Below are positions 15,113-21,541 of a DNA stretch of 38,335 nucleotides, in pieces. The DNA is from a virus. The translations under genes were made by a program, and so were the position numbers. Numbering within the stretch: position 1 is the first letter of the stretch; each line of letters starts with the position of its first letter. The stretch is from positions 1 to 38,335 of IMG/VR virus record IMGVR_UViG_3300036799_000279. One strand, 5' to 3'. Under the pieces are notes generated by a model. It was not told the origin of the DNA and did no database searches. It saw nothing but the letters and a program-made list of their open reading frames with translations.

Positions 15113-15968
15113 TCGTGTTCCTTTGGTTTCAGCGACGGCCAGCATTCATTGACCAGTTGCTCGGCGTCGTCACGGCCCGACGCTCGAACATCGCTGATGA
15201 CCTTCAGTCTGATTTCCAGCAACTTCTCGCGCGGTGTGCTCATCGGCTGATTGCCGAGAGCTTTCTTGATGAACCGCTTCGCGTTCTGCAACTCTTCGTG
15301 CTTGCGGCTGCTCTCTTCGTCTCTGACGAAGTCGTAAGGCGTGAGCATTGGATCTTCTGCCTTGCCACGGTTGACGTTGTACACAGCTGCTGCGGTCATC
15401 GCATGTGCGAACCGCTCGTATCTGATCCTGACGTTGCGACGTTTACAGAGGGCTTGAAACATGCCAGGTGTCAGCTCTTCAAACTCATCCCAGCTCAAGC
15501 CGAGGTCATATCGAGCGATTGACCACAGCTCTAACCATGTTTCGGGGCGGACGGACTCTAGGAACTCGTCGTCGCCGTCTGGACGTTTGGGTCGGCAGTT
15601 GCACCCGTGACCTTTTCTTTCTCAAACTTTTCCCATGCTTCTTTCACGCCTGGGAATAGCAGGTCGAAGATTTCATCAGACAAGAGCCTCTGCGCCTCTG
15701 GGTTCAATACATCCAGCACCTGTTCAAGCGTGATCTCTGGGTTGTAGCGATTGAGAAGACCCCACACGATGGTTGGGAAATGTTTGCCCGAGGAGAGGTC
15801 TTTCCAGTCCTCGATTTTCTTTAGGTCCTTGCCGATGGCCTCTTCGATCTTTGCGATGGCTCTGTAATCGGGGCACAGCTTCCACACTTGTGGTGCGGAG
15901 CCGTCTTCTTTGTCTAAGAGAAGGGAGAAGTGCGGCGTGGTACGTGTCTTGATTTGCTTTTCAGCCAT
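15100..15968 (-). CDS. Tail assembly chaperone fusion, gpGT-like, made by -1 frameshift
   Basis: The minus strand reads zero frame from 15968 to the AAC codon at 15587-15585, slips back one base on C CCA AAC, and continues from 15585 to the stop at 15100. This gives about 289 residues: 128 shared with the gpG-like protein plus 161 more. The second frame is open well upstream of any start codon and keeps protein-like sequence through the overlap (RPETWLELWSIARYDLG), then LSWDEFEELTPGMFQALCKRR, as in gpT-type domains. The first start-like codon in that frame is a TTG at 15498, which would drop these residues, so independent initiation is less likely. It sits between the gpG-like frame and the tape measure, as in lambda. 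Confidence 0.85.
15558..15968 (-). CDS. Tail assembly chaperone, gpG-like (zero-frame product)
   Basis: A 136-residue protein with the tail-chaperone pattern: a short beta N-terminus, then YRAIAKIEEAIGKDL, IVWGLLNRYNPEITLEQVLDVL and a C-terminal charged helix. In lambda, gpG binds the tape measure and a frameshifted gpGT recruits tube subunits. I chose the ATG at 15968, with AGGTG seven bases upstream; a GTG at 15977 would add three residues. It follows the tail tube gene after a strong hairpin (16000-16019). The last ten codons overlap the second chaperone frame and include the slippery heptamer at 15585-15591. Confidence 0.88.
   Translation of the reverse strand: MAEKQIKTRTTPHFSLLLDKEDGSAPQVWKLCPDYRAIAKIEEAIGKDLKKIEDWKDLSSGKHFPTIVWGLLNRYNPEITLEQVLDVLNPEAQRLLSDEIFDLLFPGVKEAWEKFEKEKVTGATADPNVQTATTSS
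15585..15591 (-). promoter_or_regulatory. Slippery heptamer C CCA AAC, programmed -1 frameshift site
   Basis: The minus-strand sequence CCCAAAC is split C CCA AAC in the zero frame, a full match to the X XXY YYZ rule. Both tRNAs can re-pair after a one-base slip (CCA to CCC, AAC to AAA). It lies 25 bases before the zero-frame stop. A 5-bp stem, GACGG with CCGTC, is possible just downstream and could stimulate slipping. The -1 frame has a TGA further upstream (within AAGTTTGAG), so the slip must occur in this short window. Confidence 0.85.
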
Positions 15969-15999
15969 GAGGCACACCTATGGTGTTGAGGGAGTGAAC

Positions 16000-16019
16000 G
16001 GGGCGACAAGGGTCGCCCC
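16000..16019 (-). other. Perfect hairpin between tail tube and chaperone genes
   Basis: GGGGCGAC (16000-16007) and GTCGCCCC (16012-16019) form an 8-bp GC-rich stem with a 4-nt loop. No U-tract follows on the transcribed minus strand. Placed after the highly expressed tail tube gene and before the low-copy chaperones, it may act as a partial terminator or mRNA stabiliser to set their ratio. That role is inference. Confidence 0.55.
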
Positions 16020-16034
16020 AACTAGAGGGAAGGA

Positions 16035-16451
16035 TTAGGCGATAGTCCAAGGGCCAGTGATCTTGACCTTGACGTCAAGAGTGGCAGGCTTATCCAACGG
16101 GAATGCACGAGTCAGGGACTCAACAATGCCGCTGAACGTCGTGCTATTGGACGTTCCGTAGAGGGCCTTCATCTGTACCGCTTGGCCAGCGAGACGAATT
16201 GCTTCAAGAGCAATCTGGGTCGCGTCACCTGGCTCGTACAAGCACTTCACGTCAACGCTACCAGTGTCCTGCGTGGATGCGATGAAAGTGTCCACACCAT
16301 TGGCGGTTGCCATCGTTGTGGTTTTTTCGACTTGTACCTTGTCGCCTGAAAAGCTAATGGACTGTACGCCTGCGAGTATGGTGAATGTAGTTGGAGATGC
16401 GACAGTTGCAAATTCAAACGCGTCGCCGATTCCTACAATTGGATTAGACAT
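16035..16451 (-). CDS. Major tail tube protein
   Basis: A 138-residue, beta-rich protein of the phage tail tube type: SFSGDKVQVEKTTTMATANG, then a central GSVDVKCLYEPGD strand pair, a short helix (ATQIALEAIRLAG) and closing strands SGIVESLTRAFPLDKPATLDVKVKITG. It should form the hexameric rings of the tail tube. The ATG at 16451 has a strong AAAGGAG about seven bases upstream, in keeping with high expression, and overlaps the glycosyltransferase stop by eight bases. The stop codon region (16033-16049) resembles the repeated motif found before the portal, capsid and tail genes, but lacks three central bases. Confidence 0.88.
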   Translation of the reverse strand: MSNPIVGIGDAFEFATVASPTTFTILAGVQSISFSGDKVQVEKTTTMATANGVDTFIASTQDTGSVDVKCLYEPGDATQIALEAIRLAGQAVQMKALYGTSNSTTFSGIVESLTRAFPLDKPATLDVKVKITGPWTIA

Positions 16452-17172
16452 GTATTACTCCTTTGGGTCCGCCATCGGCGGTGTTTCTTGCTGCTTCTCG
16501 CCTGATGGCGTCGAAGAACTCTTGCGGGAACGTGCTGCGCTTTACCTCTGGGAACTGCCTGTGCCCGAACTGTGGCGGACACTTTGAATCGCTGTGTGCT
16601 CGTACCACGCACAGTTGCGCTGCATCACACGAGTCCAGCTCATTAGCGTCTCGGGCTACTTGCGTGAAGGGCCAATCCTCTACACCGTTGACATCCCGAA
16701 ATGGGTGTTTCTTCCACCACGACTTGAGATAGCACTGGCTAGTGCCGCAAGCGTACGGAGGATGTTGTCCGCCGCTCGGCTCATAGAAGTATCTGTACGT
16801 GCGACCGTCGGCTTCGTCATAGAACAAGATGTTGTGCCAGCCCGTTACTGCTTTGCCTGAGTCTTGAAGGCGCCTCACCTGCGCGGCCACGCGGTCAGGA
16901 TGAGACCAGTCATCTTCGTCCCACGTGATACAGATCTCGCCAATGGCATTCTGCGTTCCGAGGTTGCGCAGATCGGCTACTGTCGTTCTCTCACTGCGTA
17001 TGTACTTCACAGCAGGCAATGCCGTCGCCCATGTGAGGGGTTCGTCGTTGTTATCGACGATTACGAGCTCCAGGGAACCTGCGTAGTCTTGGTCGTAGAA
17101 GCAATCAATCGCGGTCTCGACATACCTATCGCCATAGCCAGTCGGCAAAATACAAGAGACAGATGGGAGCAT
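16444..17172 (-). CDS. Glycosyltransferase, GT-A fold (family 2-like), inside the tail operon
   Basis: A 242-residue GT-A glycosyltransferase. The N-terminal nucleotide-sugar site reads VSCILPTGYGDRYVETAIDC and LELVIVDNN (7-42). The metal/DXD-type motif is WDEDDW (84-89). Family members move a sugar from a nucleotide donor to an acceptor. It starts three bases after the HK97-gp10-like gene and overlaps the tail tube gene by eight bases, so it belongs to the morphogenesis operon rather than being later cargo. I infer that it may decorate a virion protein such as the tube or capsid. The C-terminal third (TYRYFYEPSGGQHPPYACGTSQCYLKSWW) probably forms the acceptor site. It has no membrane segment. 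Confidence 0.85.
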   Translation of the reverse strand: MLPSVSCILPTGYGDRYVETAIDCFYDQDYAGSLELVIVDNNDEPLTWATALPAVKYIRSERTTVADLRNLGTQNAIGEICITWDEDDWSHPDRVAAQVRRLQDSGKAVTGWHNILFYDEADGRTYRYFYEPSGGQHPPYACGTSQCYLKSWWKKHPFRDVNGVEDWPFTQVARDANELDSCDAAQLCVVRAHSDSKCPPQFGHRQFPEVKRSTFPQEFFDAIRREAARNTADGGPKGVIHV

Positions 17173-17174
17173 TG

Positions 17175-17612
17175 TTAGCCTTTATTTTCGAGGTCCTGAA
17201 GAATTCCGATTGCCTCGGTTGCGAATGCGTCTAGTGCTTCCTCTTTGCAGCCTTCCCAAGCGCGTCCCATCCAATGCTGGGCGGGTTGCGCGGCGTGATG
17301 GAACGGCTCGCCGTTCTTATCGACACCTGAAACTTCTTGAGTTCCGAATTCTTGAAAGCTGCCCCAGAAAGCCTGCTTGCTAGGCCCCACACTGATTTCC
17401 ATTACGGTCTCGTCTCCGTCTAGCCACTCTTTTTTCGAGACGATTGATTCTTCGAGGATGCCGACTTGGACTGGCGCAGATTGTTTTAGTGCTTCTGCAA
17501 CGACGGTAGCTGCGGCTTCGCCAGCACGAGACAAATATCTCTTGGCAGCTTTTGCAGGCATTGAAGCGAGTCTGTCAGACAGTTCTTTAAGACCGTCGAT
17601 TTCTATTTCCAT
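17175..17612 (-). CDS. HK97 gp10-like tail/neck completion protein
   Basis: About 145 residues with the HK97-gp10 family layout: EIEIDGLKELSDRLASMPAKA, a long helix with LSRAGEAAATVVAEALKQSAPV, a G-I-L-E-S strand, then VEF-like SFQEFGTQEVSG and a C-terminal helix. These proteins sit at the neck or tail terminator. I chose the ATG at 17612 because the family begins at this point; a longer reading from 17711 would use TTG and adds an unlikely Cys-rich peptide. It is the first gene after the capsid terminator and follows the structured 17640-17759 element. Confidence 0.8.
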   Translation of the reverse strand: MEIEIDGLKELSDRLASMPAKAAKRYLSRAGEAAATVVAEALKQSAPVQVGILEESIVSKKEWLDGDETVMEISVGPSKQAFWGSFQEFGTQEVSGVDKNGEPFHHAAQPAQHWMGRAWEGCKEEALDAFATEAIGILQDLENKG

Positions 17613-17639
17613 TTGAGTTGTCTTTGGGAGAAAGGCGGG

Positions 17640-17759
17640 AAGTGAACACCGTGTGAGCAGGCACAATCGAACGCAGGGATGCGTCATAAGCTCAACAGGT
17701 CTAATGGACAAATAAACTGCTGTCTCACGAGTGAGAAGCTCGTCAAACGGTGTTCACTT
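17640..17759 (-). ncRNA. Cloverleaf-like structured RNA or leader element (candidate)
   Basis: AAGTGAACACCGT (17640-17652) and ACGGTGTTCACTT (17747-17759) are perfect 13-bp inverted repeats closing a 120-nt element. Read on the minus strand, the inside can form GAGC/GCUC, a UCUCA-CUCG-UGAGA hairpin, a CAGCAG/CUGUUG stem, and an ACGCA-UCCC-UGCGU hairpin, together a four-way junction. It lies between the capsid terminator and the first tail gene, ending 28 bases before that gene's start codon. It could be a cis-acting leader, a processed small RNA, or a mobile miniature element with terminal repeats; no flanking target duplication is visible. Confidence 0.45.
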
Positions 17760-17782
17760 GCAGTATTAACTTTCTCTCTCAA

Positions 17783-17803
17783 TTAGGGCTAGATAGTCTT
17801 AAT
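17783..17803 (-). repeat. Conserved palindromic motif, copy 3 (before tail module)
   Basis: The minus strand reads ATTAAGACTATCTAGCCCTAAT. The GACTATCTAGCCCT core is identical to copies near 19215 and 24662. It lies between the capsid terminator and the first tail gene, so it is well placed to be a promoter or operator for the tail genes. Confidence 0.65.
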
Positions 17804-17814
17804 CCCAAAGCAAA

Positions 17815-17836
17815 AGCCCCGCCTATTAAGCGGGGC
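17815..17836 (-). terminator. Rho-independent terminator after the major capsid gene
   Basis: On the minus strand, GCCCCGC (17836-17830) pairs with GCGGGGC (17822-17816) around a 7-nt loop and is followed by TTTTGCTTT. It begins 25 bases after the capsid stop codon. It should separate capsid from tail expression, which makes a new promoter just downstream likely. Confidence 0.85.
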
Positions 17837-17860
17837 GTTTTGCCATCTTCTTCGAGAGAA

Positions 17861-19111
17861 TTAAGCATTCGTGTTCAACTGAATGACAGCTTCTTGCAGG
17901 ATCACTCGCTGGTCAACACGGCGGTATCCGAGGATAACCGTCTGACCGTTGAGTGCGGCCACCTGATCCAGCACCTTAATCTTGATGCTAGAGTCGCCAC
18001 GGTCGCCGATTACAGCGTAGGAAGAGAAGTCACCGAACAACCATGCTCCAGTAACAAGTGGAGATGCGTTGAATACAGGCAGTGCTGCCGAGAACTCCAT
18101 CGGGAAGCCAAGCAGACGCCACGCGCCGTTGGTATCGAACGTGAAGTAAGTCTGGAACTGCGAAGCTGCCAATTGCGCCTTGAACAGACGAACTGCTTCC
18201 TGACGATTGACGAGCCACGTTGCGTTGCTGTAATACGCACGATTTAGCGTAGCCATCGTGTCGAGAATGTTGTTCGTGCTGAGTGCTCCTGCGCCAGCGG
18301 TGATAGTTGCACCGACTGCGGCAGTAGCATTGCCGAGATAGCCCTGTGGCTGTCCACTACCTGTACCGCTAATGAACGCAGACTCTTCAGCTACACGAAT
18401 GGCACGGGCCAAATCGGCGGTAATGAACTGGCCTGCGGCCTTGGCATCCTGTAGAAGTTCCCAGGACGCAAAGACGCTATCGCCGAGCATATAAGCCGAC
18501 AGCTTCGTGGTTGCGAAAGTCGGAACGCTCGTGGCGAATGCGTTGGTGCTGGAGTTGTTTGATTCAGCCTTCTGTGAGGCTACGGTCTTGCCTGACTGGT
18601 ACGGGACGTTCAAGTCCATCTCAGTCGTGATGACAGTAGACAAACTACGGGCCGAACATTCCACCATCTGCAGGTTCGGAATGGATGGATCGGTCTGGAT
18701 TGGTACAAGTGCCGAACCATCAGCAGCGGTTCCACCCTCGCCTAATGCGGCGTTAGTGAACAGATACTGATCGAACGCGGACTTGGACTTCAGTGAGGCC
18801 CAGAATGCCTTGGTGTCGATCTTGGTTGCGTCGAGTGGAGTACGGCTACCGAACGCATAGAACTTGGACTTGGTGCCGCTTTCGGCGATAACGCCTGCGG
18901 TATTCGGCAGTGCAATCTCGCTCTTGCTCTTAGCAATCGCGTCGAAACGAACGATGCTCTTGTTGATCTCGTCTAGTTCCTTGTTGCAAGCCTCGAAGCG
19001 GGTCTCCTGATCGGCAGTCAGCTTGCTGTGAGCTTCAGTTGCCGCCTTGAGCATTAGTTCCTGCTCGTCAAGTAGAGCGTTCTTGCGCTTATTTAGTTCG
19101 ATGGAATTCAT
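17861..19111 (-). CDS. Major capsid protein, HK97 fold
   Basis: A 416-residue HK97-type major capsid protein. Residues 1-65 form a charged coiled-coil scaffold (delta domain: MNSIELNKRKNALLDEQELM, then EACNKELDEINKSIVRFDAI) that the ClpP-like protease should remove. The mature part shows typical elements: SVPTFATTKLSAYMLGDSVF, ASWELLQDAKAAG, EESAFISGTGSGQPQGYLGN, and the closing FGDFSSYAVIGDRGDSSIKI and LGYRRVDQRVILQEAVIQL. The ATG has AGGA eight bases upstream. It carries its own upstream motif (copy 2) and its own terminator. It is placed unusually far, about 3 kb, from portal and protease. Confidence 0.95.
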   Translation of the reverse strand: MNSIELNKRKNALLDEQELMLKAATEAHSKLTADQETRFEACNKELDEINKSIVRFDAIAKSKSEIALPNTAGVIAESGTKSKFYAFGSRTPLDATKIDTKAFWASLKSKSAFDQYLFTNAALGEGGTAADGSALVPIQTDPSIPNLQMVECSARSLSTVITTEMDLNVPYQSGKTVASQKAESNNSSTNAFATSVPTFATTKLSAYMLGDSVFASWELLQDAKAAGQFITADLARAIRVAEESAFISGTGSGQPQGYLGNATAAVGATITAGAGALSTNNILDTMATLNRAYYSNATWLVNRQEAVRLFKAQLAASQFQTYFTFDTNGAWRLLGFPMEFSAALPVFNASPLVTGAWLFGDFSSYAVIGDRGDSSIKIKVLDQVAALNGQTVILGYRRVDQRVILQEAVIQLNTNA

Positions 19112-19212
19112 TTAGATGTCCTGAATGTGTGGTGTTGTCCCAAGGCGTTCAGCGGAACGAGAACGGACACAAGGCTCTGGCGGACTCGATGGAGCCGCAG
19201 ATGAGAGCTTTC

Positions 19213-19234
19213 ACTTAGGGCTAGATAGTCCTAA
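19213..19234 (-). repeat. Conserved palindromic motif, copy 2 (before major capsid gene)
   Basis: The minus strand reads ATTAGGACTATCTAGCCCTAAG. The arms TTAGGaCTA and TAGcCCTAA are complementary except at one position, with TC at the centre. It lies about 100 bases upstream of the capsid start in a 134-base gene-free stretch. Confidence 0.7.
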
Positions 19235-19245
19235 TTCAGGAGTGG

Positions 19246-19632
19246 CTATTGCCGTTGCAGGAAGATCTGAAGCGAGGAGTCTTTCGGAGCGTCAATCGTG
19301 ACTCTTGAGCGGTCGGCAGGATTCATAGCGAACTTCGACCCGAGCGTAATCAACATGCTCATTTCGCTTGCCATCATGTCTTTATTACCGAGGAGTTTAG
19401 TTGCAAGCCTGACCATGAGTGAAAACAACATGCGATCTGACTCGAATAGCACTCCAGGCAGGGCTTCGCTTGCTAATTGCTCCCACACTCGCTTCTGTTC
19501 GGGAGTCATCCAGTCGGGCGGAGGTCCAAGCAGACGATCCGTCGTCGGTTCATCTGGGCGTTCACGCTCAGGATGGCGAATAAACGAGCCTTTGGCCTCT
19601 AGTACAGCAGTCGGAGTCTTATTTCGTCCCAT
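19246..19632 (-). CDS. Second small-terminase-like protein (P27-like), uncertain
   Basis: About 128 residues. It starts MGRNKTPTAVLEAKGSF, continues PPPDWMTPEQKRVWEQLASE, then LFESDRMLFSLMVRLATKLLG, and ends FAMNPADRSRVTI. This is the layout of P27-family small terminase subunits, which bind phage DNA for packaging. Another P27-like gene lies next to the large terminase at 26909-27232, so this copy is either redundant or repurposed. I chose the ATG at 19632 because the family starts there; an ATG at 19719 would add 29 unlikely residues. It follows an HNH gene, and the HNH plus small-terminase pairing is common at phage packaging ends, but here it sits before the capsid gene. Confidence 0.55.
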   Translation of the reverse strand: MGRNKTPTAVLEAKGSFIRHPERERPDEPTTDRLLGPPPDWMTPEQKRVWEQLASEALPGVLFESDRMLFSLMVRLATKLLGNKDMMASEMSMLITLGSKFAMNPADRSRVTIDAPKDSSLQIFLQRQ

Positions 19633-19725
19633 AAAGTCGAACTCAAATAGTGGAGATGTGTGCAAAAACCGCGGGCGACGGGCAGCTTTGGAAATGAGTC
19701 CAGAGGATCTGACCGGCATACGGGT

Positions 19726-20139
19726 CTATGCTCGATGACCCCGCACGGCTCCTGCAAAGCTAGATTCTTGCGTTGCTGTATGTCTGTCATGGTGAGGCTT
19801 GCACAGGCCACGACAGCGATTGGGATCATAGAAGGCATCCTTGCCCAGCGTGGCGACTATCACCCTGGCCCTGAGCGGATGGTGGTCCACTACTGTTGCG
19901 GCGTGTGGGCATCCTTCCGGGTCCTGACAGAGAATATCCCTGCGAAGCACGATCCTTCTTGTGCATTGCCATCGTCTATTGCGGTACAGCTGCCTGATGG
20001 GATCGTCTGCTCGATACGTGTCATAGAGACGACGATGTTCGATTGATCTGTTCATCGCTTGATGCGCGACACAATACTTGGTTCCGTCCGTCGCCCTTGA
20101 TGAACAGTCGAGGCATAATGATGTTGGACTACTTGGCAT
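19726..20139 (-). CDS. HNH endonuclease
   Basis: A 137-residue HNH nuclease. The N-terminal zinc knuckle is CLDCSSRATDGTKYC. The catalytic region has CQDPEGCPHAATVVDHHPL (about 71-89, with DHH 85-87), then CRGLCKPHHDRH (109-120). HNH proteins of this size accompany terminases in HK97-like phages and are needed for packaging cleavage in some. It overlaps the end of the preceding small gene by 11 bases, so it is co-translated with it. Here it is remote from the large terminase but next to a small-terminase-like gene. The homing type is an alternative. Confidence 0.88.
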   Translation of the reverse strand: MPSSPTSLCLDCSSRATDGTKYCVAHQAMNRSIEHRRLYDTYRADDPIRQLYRNRRWQCTRRIVLRRDILCQDPEGCPHAATVVDHHPLRARVIVATLGKDAFYDPNRCRGLCKPHHDRHTATQESSFAGAVRGHRA

Positions 20140-20389
20140 CAGCGTCTACCGTTGGACAATCCAATACTTTCTCCAGCCGCTCCAGATCTCTTAATATCGC
20201 GTGGCCTCGATCAAGCGTCCGATGTGCCTGCTGCAATTTGTAGCGCACCACCATCAGCCCATGAGTGCGTTTCTTTCGCTGATCGCTGGACTGTATCTGC
20301 TGCTCGATGTCAGCCAGAGTGTCTGTGATCGTGCCGTTTAGCTTCTCCACGTATTCACGAGCGGAAGCGATTGTGGCGAAGTGATTCAT
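20129..20389 (-). CDS. Small helical protein, unknown
   Basis: An 86-residue, almost fully helical protein with heptad-like spacing (REYVEKLNGTITDTLADIEQQIQ, then LQQAHRTLDRGHAILRDLERLEKVL). I do not recognise a family. It starts two bases after the stop of the membrane-anchored coiled-coil gene, with AGG five bases before the ATG. It overlaps the HNH gene by 11 bases. By position it could be a head accessory or packaging helper; this is inference. Confidence 0.7.
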   Translation of the reverse strand: MNHFATIASAREYVEKLNGTITDTLADIEQQIQSSDQRKKRTHGLMVVRYKLQQAHRTLDRGHAILRDLERLEKVLDCPTVDADAK

Positions 20390-20391
20390 GG

Positions 20392-20730
20392 CTACCTGTC
20401 TTTCAGGACTTCGATTCCCGTCAGAATGGCGCCTTGCACTCGAATGTTTTCAGCTTGCGATTCCTGAAAGTCTTCTCTCATCTCACGCATCGCAACAGCA
20501 AAGTCTTGATTCGCTTCAGCGATGGATTTCAGAGAGTCGGAAGCGTCTTCCGCAGCCTTCTGAATGTGCGCCATGTGGTTGTCGAGAAGAGTATTCGCCC
20601 AAGTACCGATTCCATCCTGAGCGTTCCTGACAACGGAGCGGGTGTAAAAGAATCCCTTCACGCAAAGGCTTGTTGCGGTAGCAAGCGGCAGCCAGAATTT
20701 GATGAATGCGTATATTGCGAGCAGCGTCAT
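20392..20730 (-). CDS. Membrane-anchored coiled-coil protein
   Basis: A 112-residue protein with one hydrophobic segment near the N-terminus (LLAIYAFIKFWLPLATATSL, about 3-23), followed by a long helical region (about 50-112) with heptad character. The ATG has AGGG about eight bases upstream. One membrane span plus a soluble coil could fit a class III-type holin or spanin-like protein, but no lysis enzyme is nearby, and the location within head genes argues for an accessory. The function is unknown. Confidence 0.7.
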   Translation of the reverse strand: MTLLAIYAFIKFWLPLATATSLCVKGFFYTRSVVRNAQDGIGTWANTLLDNHMAHIQKAAEDASDSLKSIAEANQDFAVAMREMREDFQESQAENIRVQGAILTGIEVLKDR

Positions 20731-20742
20731 GATTAAACCCTG

Positions 20743-21165
20743 TTAAGCGTTGTCAACGTACCAGATGCGGAATTCCAACATGGCTCGAAACACAAAGCCT
20801 TTACTTCCCTCTTCGTATTCCAGGTCCCAATCCTTTTCTGTTAGCACGGCTAGCACCTGGGTTGAATCGGGCAGAGTGCCTTTATATGACTGGAGCACTT
20901 CCCTTACCGCCGCCGCGATGCTGCGGCTGGCGTAATAAGAGGTTGCATAGCAATCCACCTGAAACAATGCGTCACGAACTCCAGCAAAGCCATTCATGCT
21001 GTAAAGGTCGCTCGTTGCTGTGCGCTGGAACACGAGATACGGTACGGATGCTCCCTTTTGCGCGAGAATCCAGAACGCTTTCGTTGTTCCGCTGGTATCC
21101 CCACCGACAAGAGATTTGACGGCCGCATTCTGCGTAACGAGTTGGAACAGTCCTTGCTCAATCAT
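20743..21165 (-). CDS. Tail completion protein, DUF3168-like (gp17 family)
   Basis: A 140-residue protein with the DUF3168 pattern: MIEQGLFQLVTQNAAVKSLVG, PYLVFQRTATSDLYSMNGFAGVRDALFQVDCYA, a Ser/Tyr-rich turn and helix, and a C-terminal strand pair RAMLEFRIWYVD. These proteins close the head end of the tail. The start codon overlaps the stop of the head-tail adaptor gene (TAATG). In most HK97-like phages this gene lies after the capsid gene; here it precedes it. Confidence 0.85.
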   Translation of the reverse strand: MIEQGLFQLVTQNAAVKSLVGGDTSGTTKAFWILAQKGASVPYLVFQRTATSDLYSMNGFAGVRDALFQVDCYATSYYASRSIAAAVREVLQSYKGTLPDSTQVLAVLTEKDWDLEYEEGSKGFVFRAMLEFRIWYVDNA

Positions 21166-21539
21166 TAGTTGCCCACTGTGTCGTTCGTGACCAGCGTGTA
21201 AATGTGCAGTTCCACCTGTTGCCCGTCTGGGTCGTAGAAGCTGTCAATGTTGTGAAGTTGATTGCGAAGCAGAATCTGCATCCCGCCATCGAGCGAATAA
21301 ATCTTCGGGTAACGGATAACAATCTTGTACGACGCGATGCCGACACGGGTTTGCGTTTTATCGACTTCCTTGCTGCGCCAAATCGAGACGTTCGCATGTA
21401 TGCCGCTCGCTACCGTCGTTGGTGCGTTCGGCGTTCCATCGGCTGCTTGCCCAGCATTCGGATTAAGGATCGTGACGTACGTGTTGAACGCGCTGGACGG
21501 CAAATAGCGAATTCCACTCGATCTTCTTGGTAGCGGCAT
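21165..21539 (-). CDS. Head-tail adaptor (joining) protein
   Basis: A 124-residue protein of the phage head-tail joining family. It starts at MPLPRRSSGIRYLP and runs through YVTILNPN, a turn rich in Thr/Pro/Gly, IHANVSIWRSKEVDKTQTRVG, YKIVIRYPKIYSLDGGMQIL and the closing IDSFYDPDGQQVELHIYTL. It forms the ring between portal connector and tail. I chose the ATG at 21539, right after the connector stop; the same frame stays open further upstream, but that part is a shadow of the connector gene. Confidence 0.85.
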   Translation of the reverse strand: MPLPRRSSGIRYLPSSAFNTYVTILNPNAGQAADGTPNAPTTVASGIHANVSIWRSKEVDKTQTRVGIASYKIVIRYPKIYSLDGGMQILLRNQLHNIDSFYDPDGQQVELHIYTLVTNDTVGN

Positions 21540-21541
21540 GA

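Noticed and set aside
15600-15640. GGGAAAA upstream in the gpG-like gene as the slippery site (lambda-type)
   Set aside because: It is in the wrong frame for -1 slipping, and a TGA occurs in the -1 frame between it and the overlap. C CCA AAC is in the correct frame.
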